From NCBI RefSeq assembly GCF_019649055.1, contig NW_026570288.1:731614-795613 (forward strand): a stretch of DNA of 64,000 bases, written 5' to 3'. Both the position numbers and the translations under genes were made by a program. How positions within the stretch are numbered: the stretch's first letter is position 1; each line of letters begins with the position of its first letter. This stretch comes from Paramacrobiotus metropolitanus (taxonomy: Eukaryota; Tardigrada; Eutardigrada; Parachela; Macrobiotidae). The notes beneath the pieces are model-generated. The model saw only the letters and a list, made by a program, of their open reading frames with translations. It did not search any database and was not told where the DNA came from. Shown one piece after another: positions 34,440 to 45,658 of the stretch.

Positions 34440-35164
34440 TTAATCTGCAGTCAAACGAAATTTGAGCGGTGGCCATGGTTGTGCTACGAAGGACAGCTTG
34501 GCCGCATTCTGACCACCTCAGCCATAGGCCCGTAGCTGCAGCACATGTCGCCCCGTGTACAAGAAAACAAACGATAATTAAGACAATGGGATGCGGGTGG
34601 GAGCATTTTCACAACGAGCGTGTAACGCGGTTGGCGACATGGGAGCATGGCAGTGACAGAAGTGAACGCGTTTGAGCGGCCACGCCGTTATTACTACCGC
34701 ATTAACAGCATTACCGAAATCGATCCCGGATTTGCTCACGCTGGCTTAGCTTATGCTCGTGCATCTACAGCCAGCATACACTTGCCAGCGCATTATCGAT
34801 CCATCGTTTGCCGGTGTTCCTTCGCGAGGTGCTATTGACCCAAATTGGACGAGTAGCGAACATCCACACGCTGCTCAACATCAGACAGCCATACAGTGCC
34901 CAGAGCTGTGGCAGTGCTGCGCTTACCTAATTCCATCGTGACTACGCTTTCAACTCTTAAAAATAGTCATTACATGGGCAACGTTAAGCTTGAACGCGGT
35001 CTCTCCTGTTTTATATTTCATACTTATTCCTTAATTCCTGTCTTATATTCCTGATTTTTGCTGTACCCGCAGCAAGTTCTCGTGGAGTGTGGACTAAAAG
35101 ACAAAATCTGGAAGTGTCAAGACGAACGTCCGTTGAAAGATGGTTAACATGTGCTTAGTAACAA
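34440..35164 (+). promoter_or_regulatory. Array 5' module B
   Basis: Shared blocks: gcggtggccatggttgtgct (34468), ccagcgcattatcgatccat (34789), and exon-like 35073-35164 (acceptor acccgcag, donor /gtaaga). Leads unit 2. Confidence 0.5.
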
Positions 35165-35339
35165 GTAAGAGAGGCGGAGAGTGTGTGGTTGTGTGCAAGT
35201 GTGTCTTTAGCTTTTTTTAAGGGGGGGGAGGGCGGCATGAGGTCCCGAGCGTGCAAGCGACATTTTAAATGTTTGCCGTCGGATGAGATTTTCAGTATCG
35301 GGCTCGTGTAAAGTACCCGATTATTATTACTTTATTATT

Positions 35340-37108
35340 ATGTGCAGTAAATTCGGTGCAACTGCAGTGCTGGCGGGAGCCGCTGTGGGCGGGGCGCTTT
35401 CCGCCGTCTTCTGCCTTATCCTCCTAGCCATCACGTGCTGCTGCGTCCGGTACTGTAAAAAGCGCCGCGCGAAGGGCAAGCACGTCAAGAAAGGACCCAA
35501 TGGCGTCCTCGATCTGGAGAGTGCGCAAGTGTTTGGTAAAACCATGAAGGAAGAGGTACGTGCAGCACAGAACGCTTTACCTTTAGTCGCCGGTACAAGC
35601 TGAAACTGGGCCACAGTTACACACGTCACCGTTTTTCCTGCTGGCTGTTCTTTCGTATCTAACCGAACGCGAGTGGCTTACTTTGACGTTTTTCTTCAGG
35701 CTGGCACGGAGCATCTGGTTCTGGAAGCCGAAAAGATGGCGCCCAAGGAGGAGGAGTTCAAGTGCAAGTTCGAGCTGAACAAAAACTTAAATTCGATGGA
35801 GGTCAGTAGCGTAACTCTTGCGTATGTAGATCTTACGCTTACCGCATTGACTAAGTCATGCCGATGTAGTGTGGTGCAGTTGCCGGCGAAGCGGTGGATT
35901 TACCGGCGTTTGGAAAAAATGTAAAATTTTATATAAAGCCGGTATAAGGTCGACATTTTTATGTACCTCGTACGACGTACGCGATCAAATGAGTTTGATA
36001 AGAACAGCAACCTGTACTGTGCAACGTCAGAACCCGCATTAGTTAATAGAATAAACAAGCCGTACGTAGGCCATATCACATAAGTAGTACGTGAATACAT
36101 GCATTTTACGCAGAGCCTTTTCTTTATATTAAGCGAAGTTTTTCCCAAAAGTGTCGTTAAATTTCGCAGTTGTGATCCGAACCGGCGTACGGCAAAGTCC
36201 AACTTTTTTACAAAGGTGAAACAATTCCAGTTTCACTACAAACATTTTAGCGGTTAACGAACTTCAGTGACCTTGGCCATTTTCACCATTGCCGCTATGA
36301 TAGCGATTAACACGGTTGAACAGAATTGCCGGATCGGAGCCCTGGCATAGGTTATTAGGCGCTTAGACCGTCCCGTGCCAACGTAAGAGCCGAAACTGCA
36401 GTCAAGTTTAAAATTGCAAAGTAACTCAAGGCTCAAGGTCGTGAAACAGGCTCACAACATGGTCACAACATTAAATATCATTCTACATTTTAGCACTGTC
36501 ATAAAGCATTTTTAAAAATAAATGTTTTACCGTGTTTTGCAGTCGACAACATCTAGCGGTCATCATCCGGTTACCGGTGATATCCTCTTCCGCATGACGT
36601 ACGAACGCTGCACTCTCACGCTGTACGTGCTAAAAGCGCGCAATCTGAAAGCGGCCCATGACGCTGGGTACTCCGATCCCTTCTGCAAGATTCACGTGGT
36701 GCCTGGACGAGCGTACGTAGTTTTTAGCCAGAATCATGCCTAGTCATTATCATATGCTAAGCGGATATTTGCTTGAAATTATAGGGAGTACAAGTATCGC
36801 ACGCGGCACATCAAGCAGAATCTGAATCCGGAATGGAAAGAGACCTTCACGTTCCCGGGCATCGATCCCAACGAGATCCACCACAAGAAAATCCAGATTG
36901 TCGTGTGGGATTGGAATCGGCCGTCGGACGATTTCCTCGGCGAGGTCATTGTGGATCTTTCCGGTATACGAAAGTGTTAATCCAGCTGAGAAAAAAGCAG
37001 GCACTTACAAATGGGTTTTTATTTTTGTTAGATCCCATCCACCTGGATGGCACCCAGCGTTGGTATCAGCTATGGGAGCGCCGTGCCATGGCAACCGAGG
37101 AACTGTAG
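35340..37108 (+). CDS. Array unit 2: synaptotagmin-like N-terminus joined to a Fife-like C2
   Basis: Exons 35340-35555 from ATG (or from acceptor gtgcag at 35347), 35700-35801, 36543-36712, 36785-36963, 37032-37108 (TAG); all joins are in phase. The first exon encodes a membrane segment (AVFCLILLAITCCC), KKRRAKGKHVKKG, and LDLESAQVFGKTMKEE. The second encodes an acidic linker ending KEEEFKCKFELNKNLNSME. The first two together follow the synaptotagmin-1 order: membrane segment, Lys-rich stretch, VDLKSVQLLG/GKTMK-type motif, acidic linker, then the first beta strand of C2A. The rest is a Fife-like C2 (HPVTGDILFRMTYE, GYSDPFCK, WDWNRPSDDFLGEV, LDGTQRWYQL). Loop ligands are partly lost (HDAGYSD, DWN). 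The most complete member of the array and the best evidence for a chimeric origin. Confidence 0.65.
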
Positions 37109-37499
37109 CATCTGCCAATGCCATAGCACCACACTGGTGTTGAGTTGATTTACTGGTTTATACGAAAAGCGCTAGTCCACTGCTTATTGTTATCGTACAG
37201 TGCATATGTTCCCAGTACTCACGTCTTTTTTTGTTATTTGGAGTATGAAGTTATCTTTGTAATAAAAATATTCGCTTTCGCACTTTCGTAACAATAGGGG
37301 AAGTTTTAGCCGAATGCATATACAGCGGCAGATACAAAATAATACACACAAAAACTGATAGAACACGCAGAACTTATAGAAGTACTTGAGCATTTATTTC
37401 TGGAATGTCCTTTAGTTGTATTTTCCGGTCGCTCACTTTGACCAGTGTTCTAAGACCAGTGTGGGTTTTGGAATTGTTCACAAAGCTTCATAATTTTAA
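37109..37499. other. 3' flank of unit 2
   Basis: Copy of the array 3' flank (tggtttatacgaaaagcgct at 37152). No gene. Confidence 0.5.
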
Positions 37500-38313
37500 A
37501 AAATTGTTATAAATATGTTTGCTTTAGTCAGACCACAACATTTGACTGCAGAATTTACGGGTTGTACGGCCAAACTAATTTTGACCGGTGGCTGGCATGA
37601 CTGTGGGCCAACGGGCAGTTTGTGAGCAATCTGATCGTATCAACCACTGCTGTAGTGCTCACATGTTCCTCTCACCCCATGCTTGAGAGAATAAACAATA
37701 AATAGGTCAAAAGGAGGTGGGTGGAAGCATTTGCATGGTCAGTAAGTAGGCATGTTGGGGGGCGTCTAAGCGTGGTAGTGATAAAAGAAGATTGCGTTGC
37801 AGTGCCCACACCGATATTGCAGTGACAGCGTCGCCGGCATCGATTCCGGGTGAGCAACCACTGGCTACGTATAGTCATTCCCGTGCAGTGCGTGCACGTA
37901 TAGCCAGCATACACTAGCCAGCGCATTATCGATCCACCAGCGCGCCTTCGCGAGGCGCCCACTGTTGACCCATCCATGCAGGCGCAGGCTGGCCGGAGCA
38001 GCCAGCATGTTCCCCGATCACCCCTCACACATTCATTCAGTCCTGAATTTAATTTTATCGTGCCTGTGGGATTAACTCCTTCCCTGCAGTCATCACATTC
38101 GCAAAACTCAACCTGAGCCGCGGTTTTTCCTGACCTACTTAAATATGATACGGTACATGCTGTAAATACACGGTACACAGCAGCATTCCGGCTCATTATT
38201 GGAATCGTGACCCTTGCTAATACCCGCAGTACACTTCTGCTAATAGTTGGCGAGACGACAAAGAGCTGGAAGTGCCAAGGCAGATGCCAATTGGTAAAGT
38301 CGGTTAAAAAAAG
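37500..38313 (+). promoter_or_regulatory. Array 5' module C
   Basis: TATAAATA at 37508-37515 in the same context as TATAAAAG of module A; shared blocks gccggcatcgattccgggtg (37835) and ccagcgcattatcgatccac (37919); exon-like 38230-38313 (acceptor acccgcag, donor /gtaaga). Confidence 0.5.
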
Positions 38314-38339
38314 GTAAGAAAACCGGTGATAGTATGGTT

Positions 38340-39320
38340 GAGTGCAGAGGTTGTGGCTTGCAGAGGAGGGTCGCAGAAACCGGCAACCCTAACGCAAACA
38401 GCGACCTATAAATCCTATAAAAGGTCGTATAATATTTTTATAAAAATTATTATTAACATTTTCTGGTCGAGCACTTTTGGGAGCATGGTTTATTAGTCAA
38501 TTTGAAATTATGCTCACTCAGCAATGTTTGTGTAATCCGGCTTGTGTAGGTCAAGTTTATCGATATTGCCCTAAAATGACGGCAGTCACTGGCGAATTTA
38601 AGAGAATTTTTCCACAAGTATATATTTCAAAAAATTAGAGGGAAATATTTCTTGGATACATTAATCGATTTTGCAGAATACTGGAAACATTACTATTTCC
38701 AGTTTAAGTGTTGACGGTTTTTGCAAGAAAACCGTTAACCGCTTGTTGGTGTCGAGTACCGCGCAACACTATAGATCTTTATTAAATGAATTTACTTAAA
38801 AGCTTTAAGCGAAATATAGACATATACATGTACATCGTTCATCATATTCCGTTTGAAAAAGTCTTTAGTGCGCATATCGAGTAAATGGTGGCGGTTATGC
38901 AGCGAGTTTGATAATTTTTACAGGTTATTTAATTTTAGAATTCACCCATTAAAAAGGCAGCGCCGAACATTAAATTTGTCGGCAGTCAATCGGCACGAGC
39001 CTAGCGACGGCTTTTTTGCACTGCGTTCCCGCGAAGTTAAGAGACGAAATTGAGGCCCGCTACGCAATGCGTCGCCCTTGATGCCAAAAGCGCCGCCCAT
39101 GCTTCTACGTTGAAGCGGTTTACAAAATATCTGCTAATTTTGCAAAAGTGCAGCTTGATTTCAGCGCGAAAAATTGCATTTAAAGATCTTTGTTAGACAG
39201 CCAAAAGTTGTAGCGGCAACCGATGTGTGATTCAAGAGATGCCATGAGCCATGAGCCAACAATGCCATGAGCCAATGACTGCTATGTTTTTGTTTATGTG
39301 GCTTAGTTTAGTTGGTGAAA
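38340..39320. other. Unit 3 upstream region, no gene seen
   Basis: AT-rich. The place where the transmembrane exon is expected holds only short repeats (atgccatgagccaatga..). Confidence 0.4.
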
Positions 39321-39339
39321 ATTAAAGAGAGCGACGCTC

Positions 39340-40385
39340 ACGTCCGCTGAGAAAGGACACAAGGGCGTTGTCGATGTGGACGGTGCACAAGTTAACCATG
39401 AACGAAACCGCCCTCCTATGGACGCAGCGGGCCGGAGAAACGGCGGAGGTGGAGGACGATGAAACGTATGTGCCGCGAAACCACCTGGCACTGCCGTTGC
39501 TTAACGGTATCCGGACGCCCAAGGAGGTATTGAAAGGGTGTGATTGAAGCATCTTGACTCGAAAACTGTTTATCAGCGCTTCGTGTAGCTGCTGTTGTGT
39601 AGCCTGTAGGTAAAAAGGTTATTGGCTCATCAAAAGACGTCAGAAATGCAGCTGTGTGCTGTGATAATGGTTACTAACTTACTAGAATCGGAAAAAGCTT
39701 ACTAGGCCCTTACCTTAGTTTACTGGAATTTAGACCTTTTGATCGTAAACTGGTTAGATGAAATTATTTTCTCTTACGTATTATCATAGAACTTTTGGAC
39801 GTTCAGTGCTTTGTCGCATCTGCAGTCAGCCAGATCCAATGAGCTTTATCCGGTCACCGGGGACATCCTCCTGCGGATGACGTACCACCGCTGCATTCTG
39901 ACACTGCAAATTCAAAAAGGGCGAAATCTGAAACCACCGAATAAACCCGGCTACACCAATCCCTATTGCAGAGCTCAAGTGGTGCCTGAACAAGCGTACG
40001 CAACATTAAACGAAATTTACGCTTCGTGAGTGACATTAGCCAAACGGACATTTTCGCGTGCGCTATAGGGAACTGAAGTGTCGCACGCGGTGTATCCAGC
40101 ACGATCTTAATCCGAAATGGATGGAAACCTTCCCATTCTCGGGCATCGATCCCCGTGAGATTCACCACAAAAAAATCGCGATCTCAGTATGGCATCGAAA
40201 TTGGCTGTGGCCGGATACTCTTCTCGGCGAGGTCATCGTGGATCTCGCAGGTACGCTAGGCTGTTGATTCGTATAATGCAAAGCGGGCATACATAAAATA
40301 AACAAAGTAAGCATTAAGATATGTTCTTATATAATTAGATCCGGTCAATCTGGATGGCGTACGACGCTGGTATCAGCTGGAGTAG
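39340..40385 (+). pseudogene. Array unit 3: Fife-like linker and C2, transmembrane part lost
   Basis: A frame-shifted remnant of the fused head exon at about 39340-39525: HKGVVDVDGAQV in one frame, then in another LLWTQRAGETAEVEDDETYV and PRNHLALP..NGI. C2 exons are 39826-39995, 40069-40250, 40339-40385 (early TAG). They stay open: LYPVTGDILLRMTYHRC, GYTNPYCR, NPKWMETFPF, WHRNWLWPDTLLGEV, LDGVRRWYQLE. Loop 1 has N for D twice and loop 3 has lost its Asp pair, so no calcium site of the usual kind. The exon-exon phases survive, so loss of the head may be recent or the C2 may be expressed another way. Confidence 0.55.
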
Positions 40386-41216
40386 CGGCGTGCCATGGAA
40401 ACTGACAAAACATTGCATTTTCAACGCTCCCACGTAACCACACCCGTGCTGTTTGTAACCAGTTGTACTGGTTTTTGCAGTTTTCATAATGTTGCTCCTC
40501 ATCTTTATTCCACATTGTTCCTTATAAGTGTTCCCGATCCTCAGGAACGTTTGTAATTAATTGTGCTGTCCTAAATTTTGTACCTTTGCAACTTGGTTTT
40601 TACCTTAATCTAGATGGTGGCAGTGACACGACCACTGGCAACTGCCACCGGGAAGGTAAGATTATTGACAAGCAGTAAAAGCTGGTAACTGCAACAGGTC
40701 TGGATCGGCTTGAACTATAATTCTGGTGCACCAGCGCAATCAAAGCTCCGACGTATTTATTTGGAGGTTGTTAAAAAGCTTTTTGACAAGCTTGTCGTAC
40801 ATACGTCTGCGTAATAGCCACCATCCCAATAAAAACGCAGTTAAGGGTCTTCCCAAAAACCATCCAGAAAGTTGATTACCCACTGTTTAATAGCTGGTGC
40901 CACATTCCTCACATTAAACACTTAGGAGAAGTTCGCATGCAAAAAGCGATGCACTTTTGAAATCTCATGGAAAAATTAACTTAAAAGGAATGTAGCAACG
41001 TGGCTATGTAGGCAATTTCTTATTCCAGAATTTCACCGATGACGGAGGTGTTTTTAACTAGAAGGTGATTCCAGCGGATCCGACAACGGTAATAGCAAGG
41101 CGAGCATCTGCATAATCATACACTTTCGCGGAAGCCTAATTGCAACATCTTTTTTAACATCTTCGAAGTTCTCTGGCTTTTTGCTGCTCCACCTACACAA
41201 GAATTTGTTCACATTT
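40386..41216. other. 3' flank of unit 3 and spacer
   Basis: 40440-40620 is a diverged copy of the array 3' flank (tgttcccgatcctcagg, acctttgcaacttggtttt). The rest holds no recognised feature. Confidence 0.4.
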
Positions 41217-44200
41217 TTAAATTAAGCCTGATACAATACAGAAGTGTCTATGCATCTGTCGCACGTACAGTTCATAGCACAGCGGGATAAATGGCCAAAT
41301 ACATGATCTCCCCTGTAAATCGTTTTCTGTGAGAGAATTCATCCAGGTTAACAGATCCTGGACTTTGCTGTCTGGAAGTTCCGAACAAAACTGTTCAAGC
41401 GCTGACTGGAAGGAGGCTGCTAATGTGGACTTCGAGGCTTCCGCGAAGCTGTATGGCCACTGCGGAATGACAACACGGAAGGGGTCGTGACAACAGGCGA
41501 GGCGTGAACGCGAGCCGAGGGTCATGTCTGTAATCTGTTGGAATTCAGTTATAAACGATATCGACGCCAAACATATCGAGGATTTGCTATAAAAAGAACA
41601 GTTCTTCAGCAGTAGATGGTGGCACACTGCGGCATAATCAGGAGCCGGCCGATAAGTTCCTCGGAATGTAGTAAAACCATCATCGGTGTGCAACATCGGC
41701 CAGTGTTCAGGGAATTCCAAAAATTCGTTGAACAATAGCAGCGAATTGTCGGTAATGATCAGCCATTCCAGTTCCACGTGCAAGAACTGCAGAAGCGGTA
41801 CCAGTGCGCGCAGACAATTCTCCCAATCGCCAATGAGATAAATAGTTCTTGTGTTCTTCGTTAAAATGCTGCATAGCACTTGAGTAACAATATGGTGATC
41901 TCTGAAGATACACGCCAGCGAATATAATTCCAGGTTTTCGAGATTATCGATAGACTGGCGTGGTACGATCAGACACTGCTGAATTGTAGCAGAACTTAAT
42001 AAATTATGAAAGTGCCTACACGTCCTGCAAGGAAACAATCCGCTGCTAATTATGCTAGGTCACAGGAAACCAAAGAAGCAGTAGAAAGGAATAAGTTTGC
42101 CATTGCGGTGATACTGTAGCAGCCAGTCATATGCGTAATCATAAATATGTACGCAAGTACAGTAATGCAGCACACAAACTTATTTCTCTGACTCTGTTGC
42201 ACACTTTTCGTCAGTAGCACAAAAGAGAAGCGGTACCGGTCTACTGGATAACATTCCCGCTAGTATATTTACAAGTGGGGTTATCGGTAAACGGAAGCAG
42301 GTAAAATTGCAAACTCGCACGATTGTCTCGCCACCCGGATTCGACCATGTTAAACGCAGACTTCTCGCATCTCTCGTAACATAACTCGTTGGTCACCAAT
42401 CACGAGTCACGCCATACGGCCTGCACCACTGCGACTACACTGCTGCGACCACACTGCTGCGACCACACTGGCACATTTTTGGTCGCTGCCGCTAGCGGGA
42501 ATGTTATGCCAAGCGCTCCACGCCCAAACGAGGGTCATGGTCATAACTCACAAGTCTGGCCTTAGCAATAATACTGCCTTAGAACGATAAATGACAGTCA
42601 CTAAAACTTCTCCATTGGATAAGTTGGGAGAACCTCCAAGCTGTTCGCGAGTCATAACTTCAATCTTCATTGATGTTTGTGAAACGAGCGCTTTAGCGAC
42701 GGAGCATAGCGAGAGCTTCCGTAGCGACTACTACGGTTGCCGCTTGCGTGGGCTGTTCGGAATTGCGGCTCACGGAGCATAAAACTGGCAAGTTACTGTA
42801 TCTAAATGTAGCTACATAGTTGGCCTGGTGTTGCTCGAAGACATCCAAATAGGAAAATTCAACAAGATTCAAATCTACGTACAGGTCATTTAAGCGCAAT
42901 TCACTGGGCTTGTCCATGTCTAGAAAGTAAAACGTAACACGATATGTACTTCGCTATTTCTCGTATTCCGGTCACTTTGAGTGAATGGTTTCATATTCCG
43001 GTCACCGGTCTTTTGCGTCTCACCCGGTTTAGAGTATCTGTTACTGTATTTGTTTTGTTTTGTTAGTAAATTTATTGATGTCTACTCTTCAAATTTAATG
43101 AGAGAGGTCGTTTTTATGAAAACTAACCATTTCTGTGAATTGTTTTTTGTTAGGACATTTTGCTGCCTGGTGACCGGAATATGAAACTGTGTAGTTAAAG
43201 TGGCCGGAATATGAGAAAAAGCGAAGAATTCAGTGTTGAAGATTTACTCGTACGAGTATTTCTGCACATCCACTAAAATTTGCATCTTCGCGCGCTCTCA
43301 CACACCCTAAAATCGTTTTATTGCATCCAGTAGCCAAATAATGTGTACGCTATATGTCGGTGTTTGTCACATATACCTATGTAGAAGTACCATAAAACAG
43401 TTATTTTCTAAAATGCACTAAAATGCATTATACATTATACATCTTATGGAAAATGCATAAATGGGTTTAATTGTTTTAAACCGCAATTCATGTTGTCAGC
43501 CATCCAGTGGGTTTTTCTTGAAATTCGGTAACATTAGGCAACTGCAATTAAAAGCAACCTGCAAGACAATGCCGAAGAAAAACAGATTCTGTCGGTATGT
43601 TGCCTTACCATCCACTGCCACAATAACGCTTAACATCTCGTCCAATATTCTGAGCGCCGTTTGGTTCACCGTAGGGACTGAGGCAGTAAACTGCGTAATG
43701 GCGAGGACCACGCGTTTTGAAAATATCCTCATTCGTCGGGACTAGGCGCCGACCTAGCTCAATCAGCACGGCAACGCACTTGTTGACGACCCCGAGAAAC
43801 ATTATTTCCTTCCGAACGCTACCAGTAGTACAAAGGAAATAACTGCGGAGTTTTGGCATGTCCTGTATGCGGCCCAGTACATCGGCAATATTGGGAATGG
43901 CATGAGTGAACATAGCCAGAGGAAGTAGAACGTGGCGAAAGGACTGCTTGGTAACAGGCGACCCCAGTTGTCCGCGCCGCCGGATACGCTTTCGAATGGC
44001 ACCGACACCGTCGAACACGGAATAACATTTGACGGTGTTATCAGGCAGGGTAATGTTTACATTTACTAGCGAAAAGTCTTCGCACCAAAACCCATCAGTG
44101 ATACGTGCTGGCTGCCATGACTCCGGATGGTCCTTGTCAACGCTGATCAGGAGGTCGACTCCTTCGGCAGCTTCAGTGGGCTTGATATTGGAGGATACGA

Positions 44201-44408
44201 ACATCATTCGCAGCTTCTCCATGGATACCAGCCGCCGCTGTTGTTGCATACAGCCGATTTGCACCCAAAACTGATCATTTTCCACTCCGCAGATGTATCC
44301 TCGGTATGTTGGCTCATCATCATCCACAACATCGACAAGGAATTGGCTATAAACTCCCGTTACCAGCGGTGTTGTGCATATCCGTGGGAACAAGAAATCC
44401 TCCATCAC
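41217..44408 (-). CDS. Lineage-specific gene of unknown function, three candidate exons
   Basis: Exon 1 (44408-43609, ATG at 44408 or 44405) starts MMEDFLFPRICTTPLV and holds a beta-rich region (SWQPARITDGFWCED) and a helical region. It ends at donor G/gtaagg. Exon 2 starts at 42919 (acceptor tttctag): DMDKPSELRLNDLYVDLN..YLDVFEQHQ, ending near 42774. Exon 3 (42024-41217) encodes FHNLLSSATIQQCLIVPRQ.. and an LRR-like segment (LELYSLACIF..HHIV..). Exon 1 to exon 2 is in frame only if the reading shifts by one base near 43735, and the exon 2-3 phase does not fit the donor I can see, so either a small exon is missed or the gene is damaged. Two short DNA elements lie in its introns. The exon 3 pattern recalls F-box/LRR-type proteins, but I do not recognise the family. 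Confidence 0.45.
42251..42504. mobile_element. Short Tc1/mariner-type MITE (254 bp) with TA flanks
   Basis: Inverted ends ACATTCCCGCTAG (42251-42263) and CTAGCGGGAATGT (42492-42504), each flanked by TA. No coding capacity. Includes two or three copies of actgctgcgaccaca near 42440. Sits in the second intron of the minus-strand gene. Confidence 0.6.
42949..43226. mobile_element. MITE-like element with 55-bp inverted ends
   Basis: Left end cttcgctatttctcgtattc..ggtttcatattccggtcacc, right end ggtgaccggaatatgaaac..gccggaatatgagaaaaagcgaag; about four in five positions match as mirror images. The motif TATTCCGGTCAC occurs twice in each arm. It is in the first intron of the minus-strand gene. Confidence 0.65.
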
Positions 44409-44529
44409 GGATTACCGGATCCGTTTCCTGTTCTTAGGGATCAAGTTCTAGTCCGATAAAAAATCGGCAAATGCACAATGCACATTCCAAACGCCGATCT
44501 TGCATAGTAACTATATTTATGTATTTAAC

Positions 44530-44720
44530 GGCGTTTAAGCGTGACAGGGAAGAAAGCGAACGCGTTGCAGCGGCCAAACCGATATTACTCCTGCATCAAT
44601 AGCTTGGCCGGCATCGATCCCGAACATGTTATCGCTGGCTACAGGCGTACAGTTATCCCCATGCGTATATCGCCAGCATGTATTTTCCAGCGCATTATCG
44701 ATCTATCATTATTGTTCCCT
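44530..44720 (+). repeat. Array 5' module D (partial)
   Basis: Only the middle of the module: ggcgtttaagcgtgacaggg, gcatcaatagcttggccggcatcgat, ccagcgcattatcgatctatc. No exon or TATA part. Confidence 0.6.
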
Positions 44721-45658
44721 GGTTCTCTTACCGTACACAACACACAAATAATGCCATATCGAAAAGGGGGGTGATTTATTGATTACTGACAACACGCCCG
44801 CGAAGCGGGAACAACCTCCAAACCCCCAAGAGTAGAAAAACACAACACAAACAGGTGGGTAAGTCGATTATGATCCAGATATTCCGATGGCGAGGCAAGT
44901 TGGAGCAACCAAAAAATCAGGAACCTTGCGCGTGGTTACGGCGGAAATCCACAAGACATTGACGTACTGCCACACAGTGAAAACTGTGTCAAGGCGGATT
45001 ACAAATAGACAGAAACCGAAAGGTCACACTTAAATTTCGTTAAGACTTAAAAGTGTGGATCACTTTATCGCCAATGAACTTAATGAAAGCCTTATAAGAC
45101 ATTATAGAAAAATAATTAAAGTAGCGCCAAGCAGAAAATGTATTACAGCGAAATTTTAATTAAGGATACGCGCGGCAGCTAATATAGTTTATGCGTATTT
45201 TCCGAAGCCGGTGGTAATAAGGCATTATGCCAAACTGCGACAATGTAGAACACTGCTTTTAGTCGGCTTGAGAAATAATGACTCCAGTAAATGAATAATG
45301 CAAAAGATATTGATATCACTTGTTTGGTAAATCTGGCGGGTTATTATTCTGCACATATAAAGAGGTCTTTCTCCGCAAAGGTTAGCAGGAGCTGTCCCAC
45401 TTTCCCAAAGAGAAGCCTGTGAAAACAGGGTTTGCCTCACATGTCAAAACGCACAACAAAAGCAAAAATGCTTCTAACCCACATTCAGAATAAACGATAA
45501 GACACAATGCGTCGCCGAAGCAATGCAATAATGCGTCGCCGAAGCAATGCAATAATTAAAATTCCAAGAACACCAGATAATCAAATGGGGACACACTGCA
45601 ATTACAATATGCGCTACTAGCGCGCAATTACACGATGACCCAGTAATAAAAATTCTAG
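44721..45658. other. Spacer, no gene seen
   Basis: AT-rich with small repeats, including a tandem aatgcgtcgccgaagcaatgc pair at 45508-45554. Confidence 0.4.

Noticed and set aside
37672-38196. 174-codon minus-strand ORF
   Set aside because: Lies wholly in array 5' module C; the other module copies do not keep the frame.
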